In this document: positions 8,879 to 17,660 of the stretch, piece by piece
How the letters are laid out: each line of letters starts with the position of its first letter
Position numbering within the stretch: the first letter of the stretch is position 1
Assembly: GCA_014360465.1 (NCBI GenBank)
Contig: JACIXQ010000004.1
Coordinates: 1 to 57,234, forward strand
Direction: 5' to 3'
DNA length: 57,234 nt
Source of the DNA: a bacterium
GTDB taxonomy: Bacteria > Armatimonadota > JACIXR01
Translations under genes and position numbers: made by a program
Notes under the pieces: generated by a model
Told to the model about the DNA's origin: nothing
Databases searched by the model: none
Seen by the model: the letters and a program-made list of their open reading frames with translations, nothing else

Positions 8879-9526
8879 TTATTCTAAATTTCCATTACAC
8901 AAGATTTTTAGTAGCTTTAAAGCCTTGGAAAACCTCCACCTTACAGTGCTACTGGGGCAGCCAAGCAACTTCGCCATCCCTTCATAGGAATAACCCTCCA
9001 AATAATAAACTACCACTACCCTATATATTGGAGGAAGACAAGGAATAGCCATTCTCAGATCTTCTATCTCCTCTTCTAATTCTAAACCACTGCTCGCCTC
9101 TTCCTCGGTGTATTTGCTCATATCGCCAGAGAGCTCTGTTTTTCGCCACTTTTTCAAATTCTTCAAACATCTCTTTATCACACGTTCGCTTATCCGCCAG
9201 ATGAAGCTATCAAAATTTCCCTTGCCACCGAACTTCTCTATGCTCTTATATATCTCCAACCTTATTTCGCAATAAACATCTTCCCCATCCACTTTCTTTA
9301 AGCCTTTTCTCCCCTTGAAATAGAAACCTATAGCTTTTCTGACCGTCTCCTCGCATCGCCACCAAATATACTCCCAAGCTTCATCCTTACCAAATGCTTT
9401 AAGAAGCCATTTTATGCAATGATAATCCCATTCCTTCTCATCCTTCCCCTCCAACCTCTTCGCCAGTGCCTTTGCCAGCTCCTCCTCCATCTTGTACCTT
9501 ACCTTGAGAAACTCCTCCGCCCTCAT
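8879..9526 (-). CDS. ECF-type RNA polymerase sigma factor
   Basis: 215 aa from the ATG at 9526. The frame is open further upstream and joined in frame to the membrane-protein ORF, but the upstream gene most plausibly ends in a TGA that overlaps this ATG (ATGA). Residues about 60-140 correspond to sigma region 2. The last 60 residues are region 4, with a clear helix-turn-helix (LPPIYRVVVVYYLEGYSYEG, then AKLLGCPSSTVRWRFSKALK). It would direct RNA polymerase to a small regulon. The following peptide, LolA-like and C39 genes are the natural targets, by position only. No anti-sigma factor is recognisable next to it, although the upstream membrane protein could play that part. Confidence 0.8.
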   Translation of the reverse strand: MRAEEFLKVRYKMEEELAKALAKRLEGKDEKEWDYHCIKWLLKAFGKDEAWEYIWWRCEETVRKAIGFYFKGRKGLKKVDGEDVYCEIRLEIYKSIEKFGGKGNFDSFIWRISERVIKRCLKNLKKWRKTELSGDMSKYTEEEASSGLELEEEIEDLRMAIPCLPPIYRVVVVYYLEGYSYEGMAKLLGCPSSTVRWRFSKALKLLKILCNGNLE

Positions 9527-10357
9527 AGTAAGCTCACCACCGTCTTGTGAAGAAAATAGATGAACATTGAAAGGAAAAATAAAAGCAAAAACCTCCTCTC
9601 CCATACAAGCGCCCTTACACCCAATAGCTCCCACCTCTTCCCCCACCAGAGAAATCGATTGCCTCATCCTGTTGAGGATGGGGAAAACATAGCCCTCCCC
9701 CTTGCACACCGCCGGCTGACGAAGCGTTATGAGGAAAAAGATGAACATCAAAAGACACATAAGTGGCGGGAAAATCCTGGAGAAAAGTGAAACAGCATAT
9801 ATCCCCTTCACTATCTGCAATAGCCCCACCCCCAAAAGTCCATAGGCGATGAATGAGCCAAGAATATAAAAGAAGCCAAGATAGAGGATTCTTCTGCGAG
9901 AAAGACCCGTTAAGAGCGTGAATAAGAGGGCGATTATTGAGAAGGCACAGGGGTCAATTCCATCAAGCAAACCAGCGGAGAGAATGGCAAATATGGAAAG
10001 TGAAGGAAGAGATGGCTTGAACGAAAGCTTGGGAGGAGCTCTTTCCCGCTCTTTCAATACAATTGGGAGGTTTTTCTTTATATCCTCATAGGTTGTGAAG
10101 CAATGGGAGGAGACGAAGAGAGCGAGTGTCCCTCCCCATTTCTCCTCGGGAATCTTGTACGATTTATAGTATTGGAGTAAAAGTCCGATATTCTGGGGAT
10201 TGGATAGGTCGTGTTTGATTATCTTTATCTTCTCCTTTTTCTCCAATTCAGCAAGGAATTTCAGCGTCCTCTGACAATCACCACAGGTTGGACTGTAGAA
10301 TATGTGAACCGTCAAAGCATAGCAGGGGAAGGAGAAAAGGAAAGTGAGCTTCCTCAT
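9523..10357 (-). pseudogene. Thioredoxin-fold / CcdA-like membrane protein, apparently truncated
   Basis: The start overlaps the upstream gene by 4 bp (ATGA). Residues 15-105 resemble a thioredoxin fold with a CxxC (SPTCGDCQ, Cys25 and Cys28). Residues 118-212 are three membrane helices like the first half of CcdA/DsbD, including GIDPCAFSIIALLFTLL, where a Cys-Pro pair is usual. After about residue 233 the similarity stops. The second half with its partner Cys is missing, and the same frame runs on into the sigma factor. The +1 frame in this stretch encodes a hydrophobic tail (RRFLLLFFLSMFIYFLHK) and ends in a TGA overlapping the sigma-factor ATG. A deletion plus a frameshift near 9660 is likely. 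An intact version would move electrons across the membrane to exported thiols. Confidence 0.55.
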
Positions 10358-11160
10358 TTGAGCCTCGCCCCCAGGATTATGAGGTTAGTGTAGTTCCCCT
10401 CGTAGCTTTTCGCCAGGAGGGACTTGCCATCGTAGAGAAGAAGGAATATGTTTTCCTTTCCCTCCAAGGGAAGGGAGAGATAGCCCACTCCGACATAGGA
10501 ATCAGCCTCCCTTCGCTCCTTAGCCCTATCTGGCTCTCTCCCTTCCCTATCATAGATGAAGCTGACGATTGCCGCTCTTCCCCAGGAAATCTCCCTTTTA
10601 TAGAAATCAAGGGGATTTTCCCCACTTTTGAGCTTGTATATCTCCCTTACCTCCAAATCCTTGCCCTTATATTTTGCGAAATCCCGCAAGCCCTTCCCTA
10701 TGTCGTATATCAGTGGTTTGCCAGGGAGATTGCAGAGGCATTTCTCTATGAAGACATTCAGGGAAGCTATGAATACTTTCTCCGGTTCCTTTCCACCCAA
10801 GCCGAGCTGGGCTAAAAGGATGGCTGAGGCGGTTGCGTGGCTATTGAGGAAGAAGGTAAAGCGAGGGAAATCCTTTATTCTCACAAACTTCTCCAAAGAA
10901 GGGAGATTGAATTCAGCCAACCTACCCTTATCATCAAGGAGAAGATAGCCGATTTCCTTGTTATCGCAGATGATGGGATACTTACGGAAAAGAAGGGAAT
11001 GGATTTTTAAGTTCTCCAACTTACCAAGCTGGGAGTTTTTAGGAGCGAGGTTAAGGGATTTCAGCTTTTGGAGGTAATCAAGGGAGCCTCCCCCAAGGAG
11101 CAATACTCCTCCGAGAGAGAGAGAGAGAGAGAGAATGAGATTAATCAGATAGCGCCTCAC
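10354..11160 (-). CDS. Exported C39/papain-like fold protein lacking catalytic residues
   Basis: About 268 aa. The GTG at 11160 is preferred because AAAGGG lies 8 bases upstream; a GTG at 11169 is directly abutted by the purine run. A signal peptide (LINLILSLSLSLGGVLLLGG) leads to a region with the layout of C39-like peptidases. FLNSHATASAILLAQLG sits where a Cys-Gly-x-Thr helix is usual, then EISWGRAAIVSF, then a strand VGVGYL where the catalytic His normally precedes. The Cys and His are not seen, so this looks like a pseudo-peptidase, possibly a binding protein. The fold assignment is inference from motif spacing only. It is the first gene of the minus-strand operon and overlaps the next by 4 bp. 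Confidence 0.5.
   Translation of the reverse strand: MRRYLINLILSLSLSLGGVLLLGGGSLDYLQKLKSLNLAPKNSQLGKLENLKIHSLLFRKYPIICDNKEIGYLLLDDKGRLAEFNLPSLEKFVRIKDFPRFTFFLNSHATASAILLAQLGLGGKEPEKVFIASLNVFIEKCLCNLPGKPLIYDIGKGLRDFAKYKGKDLEVREIYKLKSGENPLDFYKREISWGRAAIVSFIYDREGREPDRAKERREADSYVGVGYLSLPLEGKENIFLLLYDGKSLLAKSYEGNYTNLIILGARLK
11113..11134. repeat. (GA)11 / (TC)11 dinucleotide tract in a signal-peptide coding region
   Basis: Eleven perfect GA units on the plus strand lie inside codons about 9-16 of the minus-strand gene starting at 11160, where they encode alternating Ser-Leu. Gain or loss of one unit would shift the frame close to the start, the arrangement found in phase-variable genes. Confidence 0.9.
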
Positions 11161-11188
11161 TTCTCTCACCCTTTAACCTAACACTTAA

Positions 11189-11216
11189 ATGATACTACCT
11201 TTTAAAAATTGTGCAA
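11189..11216 (-). promoter_or_regulatory. Predicted sigma-70-type promoter of the C39/peptide operon
   Basis: On the minus strand, TTGCAC (11216-11211) and TATCAT (11194-11189) are separated by 16 bases and lie about 30 bases before the GTG start. It is the only promoter-like pair seen upstream of the 11160-838 gene run. Confidence 0.5.
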
Positions 11217-11491
11217 TAAAAATTTTCTTTGCAAGCCAATCTGACCTTTAAAATCCCTTTACCCAAATGAGTAAGTTGCCCTATGGAAATCCTTAAATTG
11301 TCAACTTTGATAGGGAAGAGAAGGAAGTTAACTTACCGATTACCTTTCGGAGTTCATAGCTTTATTCATAGAACAATACAAATGTCCACAAGCTCCATAT
11401 CTTCGCTCCTTTGAATTAACCCTCTCGCTGGAATGGATTATGCACAAAATTTGAAAATCGGGTAAAATGAAGATTAAGGGAGGAAAAGAAA
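11217..11491 (+). other. Divergent intergenic region with RBS of the 1108-aa gene
   Basis: AT-rich spacer between divergent operons (322 bases between starts, including the minus-strand promoter). A TAAAAT at 11463-11468 and GGGAGG at about 11479-11484 precede the plus-strand ATG at 11492. No convincing -35 element, RNA gene or palindromic operator is visible. Confidence 0.4.
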
Positions 11492-14400
11492 ATGAGGTTC
11501 CGTTTCTCTAAAAATTTGTCAATTTATTTTCTGTTTCTTCTTTTGGCTCCTTGCTTCGGGCAGATGATTTCTCCCAAGAAGGGGATAATAAACCTCCTTG
11601 AGTACCCACCTCGCTGGGGATTTCAGGTAAGGGGGGAGAAACCGAGATATATGCCTCCCTATTGGTATGGAAGATACGAGGAGACGGGGGCGGATTGCTA
11701 CCCCCAGATGAGGGAGGGAGATCTCACTCCCTGGTTCTTGCACCCGCCCTGGCGGGGCGTTACGGGAGAGACCTTCGCCGAGTGGGAACTGAACCTGCCC
11801 AACCTGAAGCCAATAAAGCTCCATCTTCGTGTTGCTTTGGCGAGGGGAGCTCTGCCAGCAAGCGATGGTGTCATATTCAAAATTTTGTTTAAAAATAGGG
11901 GACAAGAGTCCTTGGTTTCCCAGATTTTTGTTAGAAGCGAGGAATGGATTAGGAAAGAGATCGATATCTCCCAATTTGCCGGTAAGAAAATCGTTCTCAA
12001 GGTTGTCGTTAATCCTGGCGAGAAATGGAATACGACCAACGATTGGGCGAGGTTGGGGGAGCTCAAATTAATTGTTGGTAATGAGGAGGAAGCGAGGAAA
12101 ATTGAGGAAATGGAACGGTTAGCGAAGCGAAAGGCGATTATTGAAAGGTATGGAGAAAAGACCGCTGATATGAGCAAATTTTGGGGAATAAACGCCAATA
12201 GTCCGAGACCCTCCTCTGGTTTCAGCTACAGCAACAAAATCTCCAAAAATCACGATGGCTCCTACAGCTTCATCTATGAAGGAAAGGATTGCAAGTTGGC
12301 ATATATATTCAAGCCACCCTTTTCCTCCCTGGAAAATTTACATATCATCTTCAACGGGAAGGAAATACCCCAGCCTACCTTCGGTGGTGGCGTTAGCCTA
12401 TTTCTAAAAGGGGAGGTCGTCGATTGGAGCAGGAAAGGTCTGAAGAGGGAAGTCGCGATTGAAGAGAAAGGGGGCACTGTGAGAGAAAAGGAGAGATGGG
12501 AGTTCAAGGGCGAAGAGGGCTTGATAGATGTTGAGGTGAAAATTGAGGGTAAATCGCTCATCCTGACCTTTTCCTCAGCAGAACCAAAAGTTAGCTCAAT
12601 AAATATCGCGGTCTCTCCCCAGAGGCATCTTTTCATCCCTTTTCTTTATGAAGGCTTAGCACAGGTGGCATATGTAGAGCCCGTCTTCCTATCCTCCTTC
12701 TGCGATTGGTGGAAAACGAAAGCTTCCTCTATAGGGGGTGATGGTTCTTCGCCAACATACATTCCCAAGACAAATGGGGAGCGTAATCCTGCTTTTGAAA
12801 TATTTTACCTTACCGTCTCCCCTTATCTTGAAGAAGTGCTTCCCAATATCCCCAATCCACCTTCCCCTTATTTGAAGGAGCTCTCGGGACGCCTGGTTTT
12901 GGATGTTTGGTCGGGCAAATTCGCCGATGATAGAGAGTATCTGAAAGAGCTTGAGAAATATGGGGTTAACAGCCTGCTGGTGATAAAACACGACTGGCAG
13001 AGAGAAGGATACGACAACGCTTATCCCACAACTATGCCCGCCAACAAGGCGCTTGGAGGGGACGAGGAACTGAGAAAACTATGCGAGGAAGCGAAGAGAA
13101 TCGGACACAGGTTCTGCGTCCACGAGAATTACTACGATTACTACCCTAACTCTGAAGCTTTCAGAAAAGAGGATGTGGCACTTGACCCAGCGGGAAACCT
13201 CCAAAAAGGCTGGTTCAATGCGAGTGTACCGATCCAAGCACTGATTCTCAAACCTTCTAAATTCCTCCATTATGAGAAAATCTTCTCTCCCGAGATAAAG
13301 AGACGCTACGATGTCAATGCTGGCTATTTTGACATAATGCCGAGCTGGAATGTTGATTATGATGCTAATGCGGAAGGGGCGGCGATGATAAGTTATACAC
13401 ACACAGTTAACACGAAGGCTTATGCCTTACTAAGGGATACCTATGGTGGTCCGGTCGTCTGTGAAGGGAGCGATTTCACGGAGGCTGGCTATTATGACGG
13501 TGGCTCAAATTATGGCTTGAATAGACGCCAAATACCGATGCTTCCCATTTTTGAATTGTTAAAGGTTCACCCTCTTATGCTCAACCACGGTATGGGCTAC
13601 TATGAGCGATGGCTGATAGATGGCTACAGCGACCCTGGTTGGTATCAGAGAGTGATGACGGAGGAGGAAAGGGATGAATACAGGATGATGACCCTCGCCT
13701 TCGGGCGAATTGGCTTCCTTGGACACCAATTGATGTACACCGTTCCGGGTCTCTTAAAGGAATATTTCCTCACTCTACCGATTCAGAGAAGCTATGGTGC
13801 CTATATGCCGAAAAGAATCCTTTACGAAATAGATGGGAAATGGGTCAGCTCCTCGGGCGCAGCATTGCTGAACGAGATGAATAGAATGCTCGTTGAATAT
13901 GAAAATGGGACAAAACTTTATCTTAACAGGGGTAAAGCCGATTGGAAAGTTGGTGATTTCATAATCCCCCAATATGGTTTTTTAGCTAAAGGTGTAAACC
14001 TGCTCGCTTATACAGCGAAAAGAGACAATGTAATAGCTGACTACGCCGAGGACGAATGGGGAATCTTTTGCGATGCGAGAACCGAGACCTATATTCCTAC
14101 CCATAAGAGAATATTCCCTTCCGTTTCCTCATTCAAGGATTTGGGAAAGGGAAGATTTCAAATCAGCTATCGCTGGGTGGTTGAGGATGAACCAAGAGGG
14201 GAATTCGTCTCTTTCGTCCACTTCATCGCTCCAGGAGCAAATAAGATAGCATTCCAGCAGGACCACTCCCTCCCCACCCCAACTTCACAGTGGAAAAAAG
14301 GGATGAAGGTAGAGGATGGACCTTATACGATTCAGGTGCCCGAGAACGCTGAGGGCGTTTACCTCGTCTACCTGGGTCTTTACAACGAAAATGGAAGGGT

Positions 14401-14818
14401 CTTGTTGGGGAACGGCAAGGACAGCTTTCTTGTGGGAAAGCTGGAGGTAAAAAGGGATGAGGGTAAAATTTCCTTGAAATTCCACCCTGAACTGCCGGAG
14501 GACATAACGGCGAAATATACCTCTCGTTTGAATAAAGAAAGAAAAATCGTTGATTTCGGAAAGGTTCTTACCGATGGCTGTTTGAGGATAGAGAAAAGGG
14601 AGGAAGGGCTACTTATAATACCCATCCCTATGGGGAGAGAATGTTTCATCAGTTTGAGGTTGAACGAATTAGCGAAAGGTTGGGAAAAGGAAAAGCTTTC
14701 TTTAATCGCTTATGGAAGCGATGGGAAAGAATTAGGAGAGGTAAAATATGAACTGACAAGAGACTTGCTTTCCTTCAGAACGAATAAGGAAGCGGGTTTC
14801 TACTTCTTGCGATATTGA
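11492..14818 (+). CDS. Large secreted glycoside-hydrolase-like protein (DUF5696/GH101-like)
   Basis: 1108 aa with a signal peptide (SIYFLFLLLAPCFG). The N-terminal third is beta-rich (carbohydrate-binding-like sandwich, then a galactose-mutarotase-like region). The centre (residues about 465-780) has the feel of a TIM barrel, with LKELEKYGVNSLLVIKHDWQ, HENYYDYYP, YFDIMPSWNVDYDAN and VVCEGSDFTEAGYYDGG offering several acidic residues at strand ends. The C-terminal third is again beta sandwich. This layout resembles DUF5696/GH101-like extracellular glycosidases, but I cannot assign the substrate or catalytic pair. It is monocistronic and converges on the Tat genes 6 bases away. Confidence 0.6.
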   Translation: MRFRFSKNLSIYFLFLLLAPCFGQMISPKKGIINLLEYPPRWGFQVRGEKPRYMPPYWYGRYEETGADCYPQMREGDLTPWFLHPPWRGVTGETFAEWELNLPNLKPIKLHLRVALARGALPASDGVIFKILFKNRGQESLVSQIFVRSEEWIRKEIDISQFAGKKIVLKVVVNPGEKWNTTNDWARLGELKLIVGNEEEARKIEEMERLAKRKAIIERYGEKTADMSKFWGINANSPRPSSGFSYSNKISKNHDGSYSFIYEGKDCKLAYIFKPPFSSLENLHIIFNGKEIPQPTFGGGVSLFLKGEVVDWSRKGLKREVAIEEKGGTVREKERWEFKGEEGLIDVEVKIEGKSLILTFSSAEPKVSSINIAVSPQRHLFIPFLYEGLAQVAYVEPVFLSSFCDWWKTKASSIGGDGSSPTYIPKTNGERNPAFEIFYLTVSPYLEEVLPNIPNPPSPYLKELSGRLVLDVWSGKFADDREYLKELEKYGVNSLLVIKHDWQREGYDNAYPTTMPANKALGGDEELRKLCEEAKRIGHRFCVHENYYDYYPNSEAFRKEDVALDPAGNLQKGWFNASVPIQALILKPSKFLHYEKIFSPEIKRRYDVNAGYFDIMPSWNVDYDANAEGAAMISYTHTVNTKAYALLRDTYGGPVVCEGSDFTEAGYYDGGSNYGLNRRQIPMLPIFELLKVHPLMLNHGMGYYERWLIDGYSDPGWYQRVMTEEERDEYRMMTLAFGRIGFLGHQLMYTVPGLLKEYFLTLPIQRSYGAYMPKRILYEIDGKWVSSSGAALLNEMNRMLVEYENGTKLYLNRGKADWKVGDFIIPQYGFLAKGVNLLAYTAKRDNVIADYAEDEWGIFCDARTETYIPTHKRIFPSVSSFKDLGKGRFQISYRWVVEDEPRGEFVSFVHFIAPGANKIAFQQDHSLPTPTSQWKKGMKVEDGPYTIQVPENAEGVYLVYLGLYNENGRVLLGNGKDSFLVGKLEVKRDEGKISLKFHPELPEDITAKYTSRLNKERKIVDFGKVLTDGCLRIEKREEGLLIIPIPMGRECFISLRLNELAKGWEKEKLSLIAYGSDGKELGEVKYELTRDLLSFRTNKEAGFYFLRY

Positions 14819-14824
14819 ACAACT

Positions 14825-15019
14825 TTACTCCTGTTTCTCCTCCTTCTTTTCGGCTTCCTTTTCCTCTTCTTCCGTAGGATTAGTTACTGCTTTCTTGAAT
14901 TCCCGTAGCCCCTGCCCGATGGCTTTGCCCAATTCTGGCAAGCGCTTGGAACCAAAAAGCAGTATAATGAGGAGGAATATAAGTAGTAGTTCGGGAAGTC
15001 CCAATCTTCCAAACTCCAT
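14825..15019 (-). CDS. tatA: Sec-independent translocase TatA/E family protein
   Basis: 64 aa, the usual TatA size. An N-terminal membrane helix (PELLLIFLLIILLFGSKRLP) is followed by the amphipathic helix GKAIGQGLREFKKA and an acidic Lys/Glu tail. The FG.x.LPELG hinge is the family signature. TatA oligomers form the channel for folded proteins carrying twin-arginine signals. It directly follows a second TatA-like gene with 3 bases between them; no tatC is present in the window. GGAGGT precedes the ATG. Confidence 0.93.
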   Translation of the reverse strand: MEFGRLGLPELLLIFLLIILLFGSKRLPELGKAIGQGLREFKKAVTNPTEEEEKEAEKKEEKQE

Positions 15020-15022
15020 TTC

Positions 15023-15244
15023 TTATTTTACCTCCTTTTCTTCAGAATCAAGATTTTCAGGCTTCGTAGCAGGCGGTAGCTCCTTGTGCTCCTCAAAATC
15101 CTCGTTCATAAACTTCTCATAGGCATCCTTGAATTCCCGCACCGCTCTACCTATTGCTCTCCCTATCTGGGGGAGCTTATGCGGTCCGAAGAATAGCAGG
15201 GCAAGTATAAAGATGAAAAGAAGCTCGCTTATCCCAATGTCCAT
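15023..15244 (-). CDS. Second TatA/B-like translocase subunit
   Basis: 73 aa. It has the same plan as its neighbour: membrane helix SELLFIFILALLFFGPHKLP, hinge with FGP.KLPQIG, then amphipathic helix GRAIGRAVREFKDA and an acidic tail. The FGP hinge and early Glu are more TatB/TatE-like than in the downstream copy, so the pair may work as TatA plus TatB. The tail is short for TatB. None of the exported proteins in this window shows a clear twin-arginine signal, so the substrates lie elsewhere. Confidence 0.88.
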   Translation of the reverse strand: MDIGISELLFIFILALLFFGPHKLPQIGRAIGRAVREFKDAYEKFMNEDFEEHKELPPATKPENLDSEEKEVK

Positions 15245-15423
15245 CGTTTGCCCTCAAGAAGAATTTTACTCCCTATCATTTAAAAGTCAAGAAGTCGAGA
15301 CGACCCTCCGGTGCGTCTGAGGAAGGAAAAAGCAACGAGTAAATGAAAAACTTTCAAAGCACTTTTTCGGATTATTTATAAAAAAGAAAATTATTTCCGA
15401 CTGTGAAATTTTCTTCATTCTAT

Positions 15424-17541
15424 CTATTCATTTCTCGCTGGTCTCCAGCGGTAGACAATCACTTTGTTTTTCCAATCCTCTTCAACGGACACAAGGTATT
15501 CTCCATCTTTTCTCTTGTAGGCGCGAATGGCATCGGGGAAATCAACCCAGCCGCTTTCCGAAGCAACCTCGGGACCTGGGGACATCTCGCCTATCTTTTC
15601 CCCTGTTTTCAAACTGTAGATATGCACTTTGGCGCTTCTACATTCAACGGCAAATAGGTAATCTCCCGCCGTGCAGAAAGCTTTAATGAAGGTTTCTTCA
15701 GGTTCATAGATTAATTTCGCCCGCCAGCGAGCCTGCCTGTTGCCCTTCATCCAATCATCAAACCTAAGTATCTCCGTTCCCACTATTCCCCATTCACCGC
15801 CCCGCTTGGGATTTTCCTCGGTGTAGCCGCTGAGGAACATAACATCATTTTGGGGATGGTATTCAATGCGGAGAAGATGGTTGAGGGGAGGTGGCATTTG
15901 AAACTCCAATGCCTTTTCCCTGCTGTAGATGGGATTTCCGTATTGGTCTATTCCCAAAAGGGGGAAATAGTAGATTTTTCCATCTTGAAGCCCATACCAG
16001 ACGCCCCCTTCCTCATCAACCCACCACGCCCAGAACTCTGGTTCCTCCACTCCGTCCGCATCGTAGAATTCATCCGCCTGAAATTCTCCATCGCCATTTT
16101 TATCCCTCCATATCCAGCGCCCCTTCCCTGGTTGGGGAACATTTTTCCACAGCTCGCTTTTCCAATGCTCCCTTGAGAATATTACGGATGGAACCGCTAT
16201 TTCCCCATCAAATCTGTAGATTAGAAGCGCGTGTTCATACATCCCTCTCACGATAAGGTATTTTCTCCCTTTGATGTAGCGTATGAGGGGAGCTTCAAGA
16301 TTATCAAGACGAGGGTCGTGAGGATAGCGGAAGGGATTGATTGTAAGGGCGAACCATCGCCACTCGCTTCCCGGCTTTGTCTTGTTCCAGTCCATCTTGT
16401 AATGTTTGGTTGGTGTATAGAGATCCTGGGCATCTGTCGCCGGGTCAGCATCAGCGGTGTGGACGAACTCCAGCCCCAAAAGCTCCCAAAGAAGCTTTCC
16501 CTGAGAAGAAAAAGCTCTTATGACCGTCCCGCAAGAAGGAAGACTACAACCGATATAGATATTCCCCCTATCATCCACCCCAACTCCCTTCAAGCCAGCA
16601 AATCTCAAAGGTCCAACAACTCCTGGATTTTTTCCTCCATAAATTCCCCCCTTTTCTCCGAATTTCCCTATGAGCTTGGGTTGTTTCTCAAGGTCACCAT
16701 AAATGAGTATCTGTTGTGATTCTCCGTTATCAGTGACCAACAATCGTCCCTTTGCGTTATCTATACATAACGCCGTAGGCAGAACCGCGGGAGGGAAAGA
16801 TATCAGCTGGGGTAATTGCTTTCCATCTGTAGTGAAACGGGTTATTCTGTATATCTTTCCAACTTTCTGGATGAGCCAAATAGTTCCCTGTTTGTCAAGA
16901 GCGAGTTGACGAGGTCCCTCAACTTTCCACTGACGCAAAAGCTCCATCTTCTCAACATCATAAACCTTTATCGTATTTGCGAACTGGTCGCTGACATAAA
17001 GGCGCTTCTCATCAGCAGCTAAACCGTGAACCTGGGCATTTTCCAAATCTTCTGCTCTTGCTGGCTCGGGAAGGGTATGGAGTATTAGCATAGCTCCGAA
17101 TCTCCCACCGCCATTTGGGAACGGAGCGAGAGTTCCATCCTTATTGTAGCGAGATATTCCAGCCCAAATCATACCTTTTGGAGGGTATTCCTTACCCTGC
17201 AGATGTCCACCCTCATTCCCCTGAAGATGAGCGATGAAGATGTATTTTGAATTGGCTGTAATGGCGTAGCCACCAAGAGTGCCCCAACCATGAGTTTCCT
17301 TGCAATAGCCAACTACATCCCCATTTTTATAAAACCCGAACTCTCTGCCCGCCTCATCCCAAACACTTGCTGTATAGACGGTTCCATCAGGGGATACAAA
17401 CATCCCTTCAAGGAAATCCTGCACCCATTTTTCCCCACCGCCGAAGCTGTTGCCTATCCAGGTCGTCTTATAGGAAACAGTTTGCCCATAAAGACAGATA
17501 TAAAATAGAAATATGAACAGCAAAAGCGAGGTCTTCTTCAT
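15424..17541 (-). CDS. Exported NHL/six-bladed propeller with EF-hand-like loop
   Basis: About 705 aa from the ATG at 17541, chosen because it begins a signal peptide (KKTSLLLFIFLFYICLYGQ); the Shine-Dalgarno site is poor. Blades of the NHL/SMP-30 type follow (GLAADEKRLYVSDQFANTIK, QLALDKQGTIWLIQKVGKIY, GVGVDDRGNIYIG). At about residue 500 there is DKNGDGEFQADEFYDADG, a DxNxDG calcium-binding loop. A second set of propeller strands ends the protein. It is probably a secreted carbohydrate- or polymer-interacting protein. It lies downstream of the BNR-DUF4434 gene and may be co-transcribed with it (120-base gap). Confidence 0.7.
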   Translation of the reverse strand: MKKTSLLLFIFLFYICLYGQTVSYKTTWIGNSFGGGEKWVQDFLEGMFVSPDGTVYTASVWDEAGREFGFYKNGDVVGYCKETHGWGTLGGYAITANSKYIFIAHLQGNEGGHLQGKEYPPKGMIWAGISRYNKDGTLAPFPNGGGRFGAMLILHTLPEPARAEDLENAQVHGLAADEKRLYVSDQFANTIKVYDVEKMELLRQWKVEGPRQLALDKQGTIWLIQKVGKIYRITRFTTDGKQLPQLISFPPAVLPTALCIDNAKGRLLVTDNGESQQILIYGDLEKQPKLIGKFGEKGGIYGGKNPGVVGPLRFAGLKGVGVDDRGNIYIGCSLPSCGTVIRAFSSQGKLLWELLGLEFVHTADADPATDAQDLYTPTKHYKMDWNKTKPGSEWRWFALTINPFRYPHDPRLDNLEAPLIRYIKGRKYLIVRGMYEHALLIYRFDGEIAVPSVIFSREHWKSELWKNVPQPGKGRWIWRDKNGDGEFQADEFYDADGVEEPEFWAWWVDEEGGVWYGLQDGKIYYFPLLGIDQYGNPIYSREKALEFQMPPPLNHLLRIEYHPQNDVMFLSGYTEENPKRGGEWGIVGTEILRFDDWMKGNRQARWRAKLIYEPEETFIKAFCTAGDYLFAVECRSAKVHIYSLKTGEKIGEMSPGPEVASESGWVDFPDAIRAYKRKDGEYLVSVEEDWKNKVIVYRWRPARNE

Positions 17542-17660
17542 AGGGCATCTATTGAAATTATAAATTAATGAACTGTATGGTAAAAAAAAGAATGTTATCT
17601 GCCAAGCTTTTTTGCTTTGCATAGATACTATGGCTTTGTAGTTTTTAATCTCCTAAGGAT

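Noticed and set aside
8879-10357. A true thioredoxin-membrane-sigma factor fusion protein
   Set aside because: The sigma part has its own ATG with an ATGA overlap from the +1 frame, and the CcdA part is cut short; separate genes with an indel is simpler. Kept only as a finding to check.
11519-12198. Long antisense frames under the 1108-aa gene
   Set aside because: Shadow frames of a strongly coding sequence; no RBS and no domain.
15850-17022. Several plus-strand frames of 64-162 codons across the NHL propeller gene
   Set aside because: Antisense shadows; the propeller repeats on the minus strand are clear.
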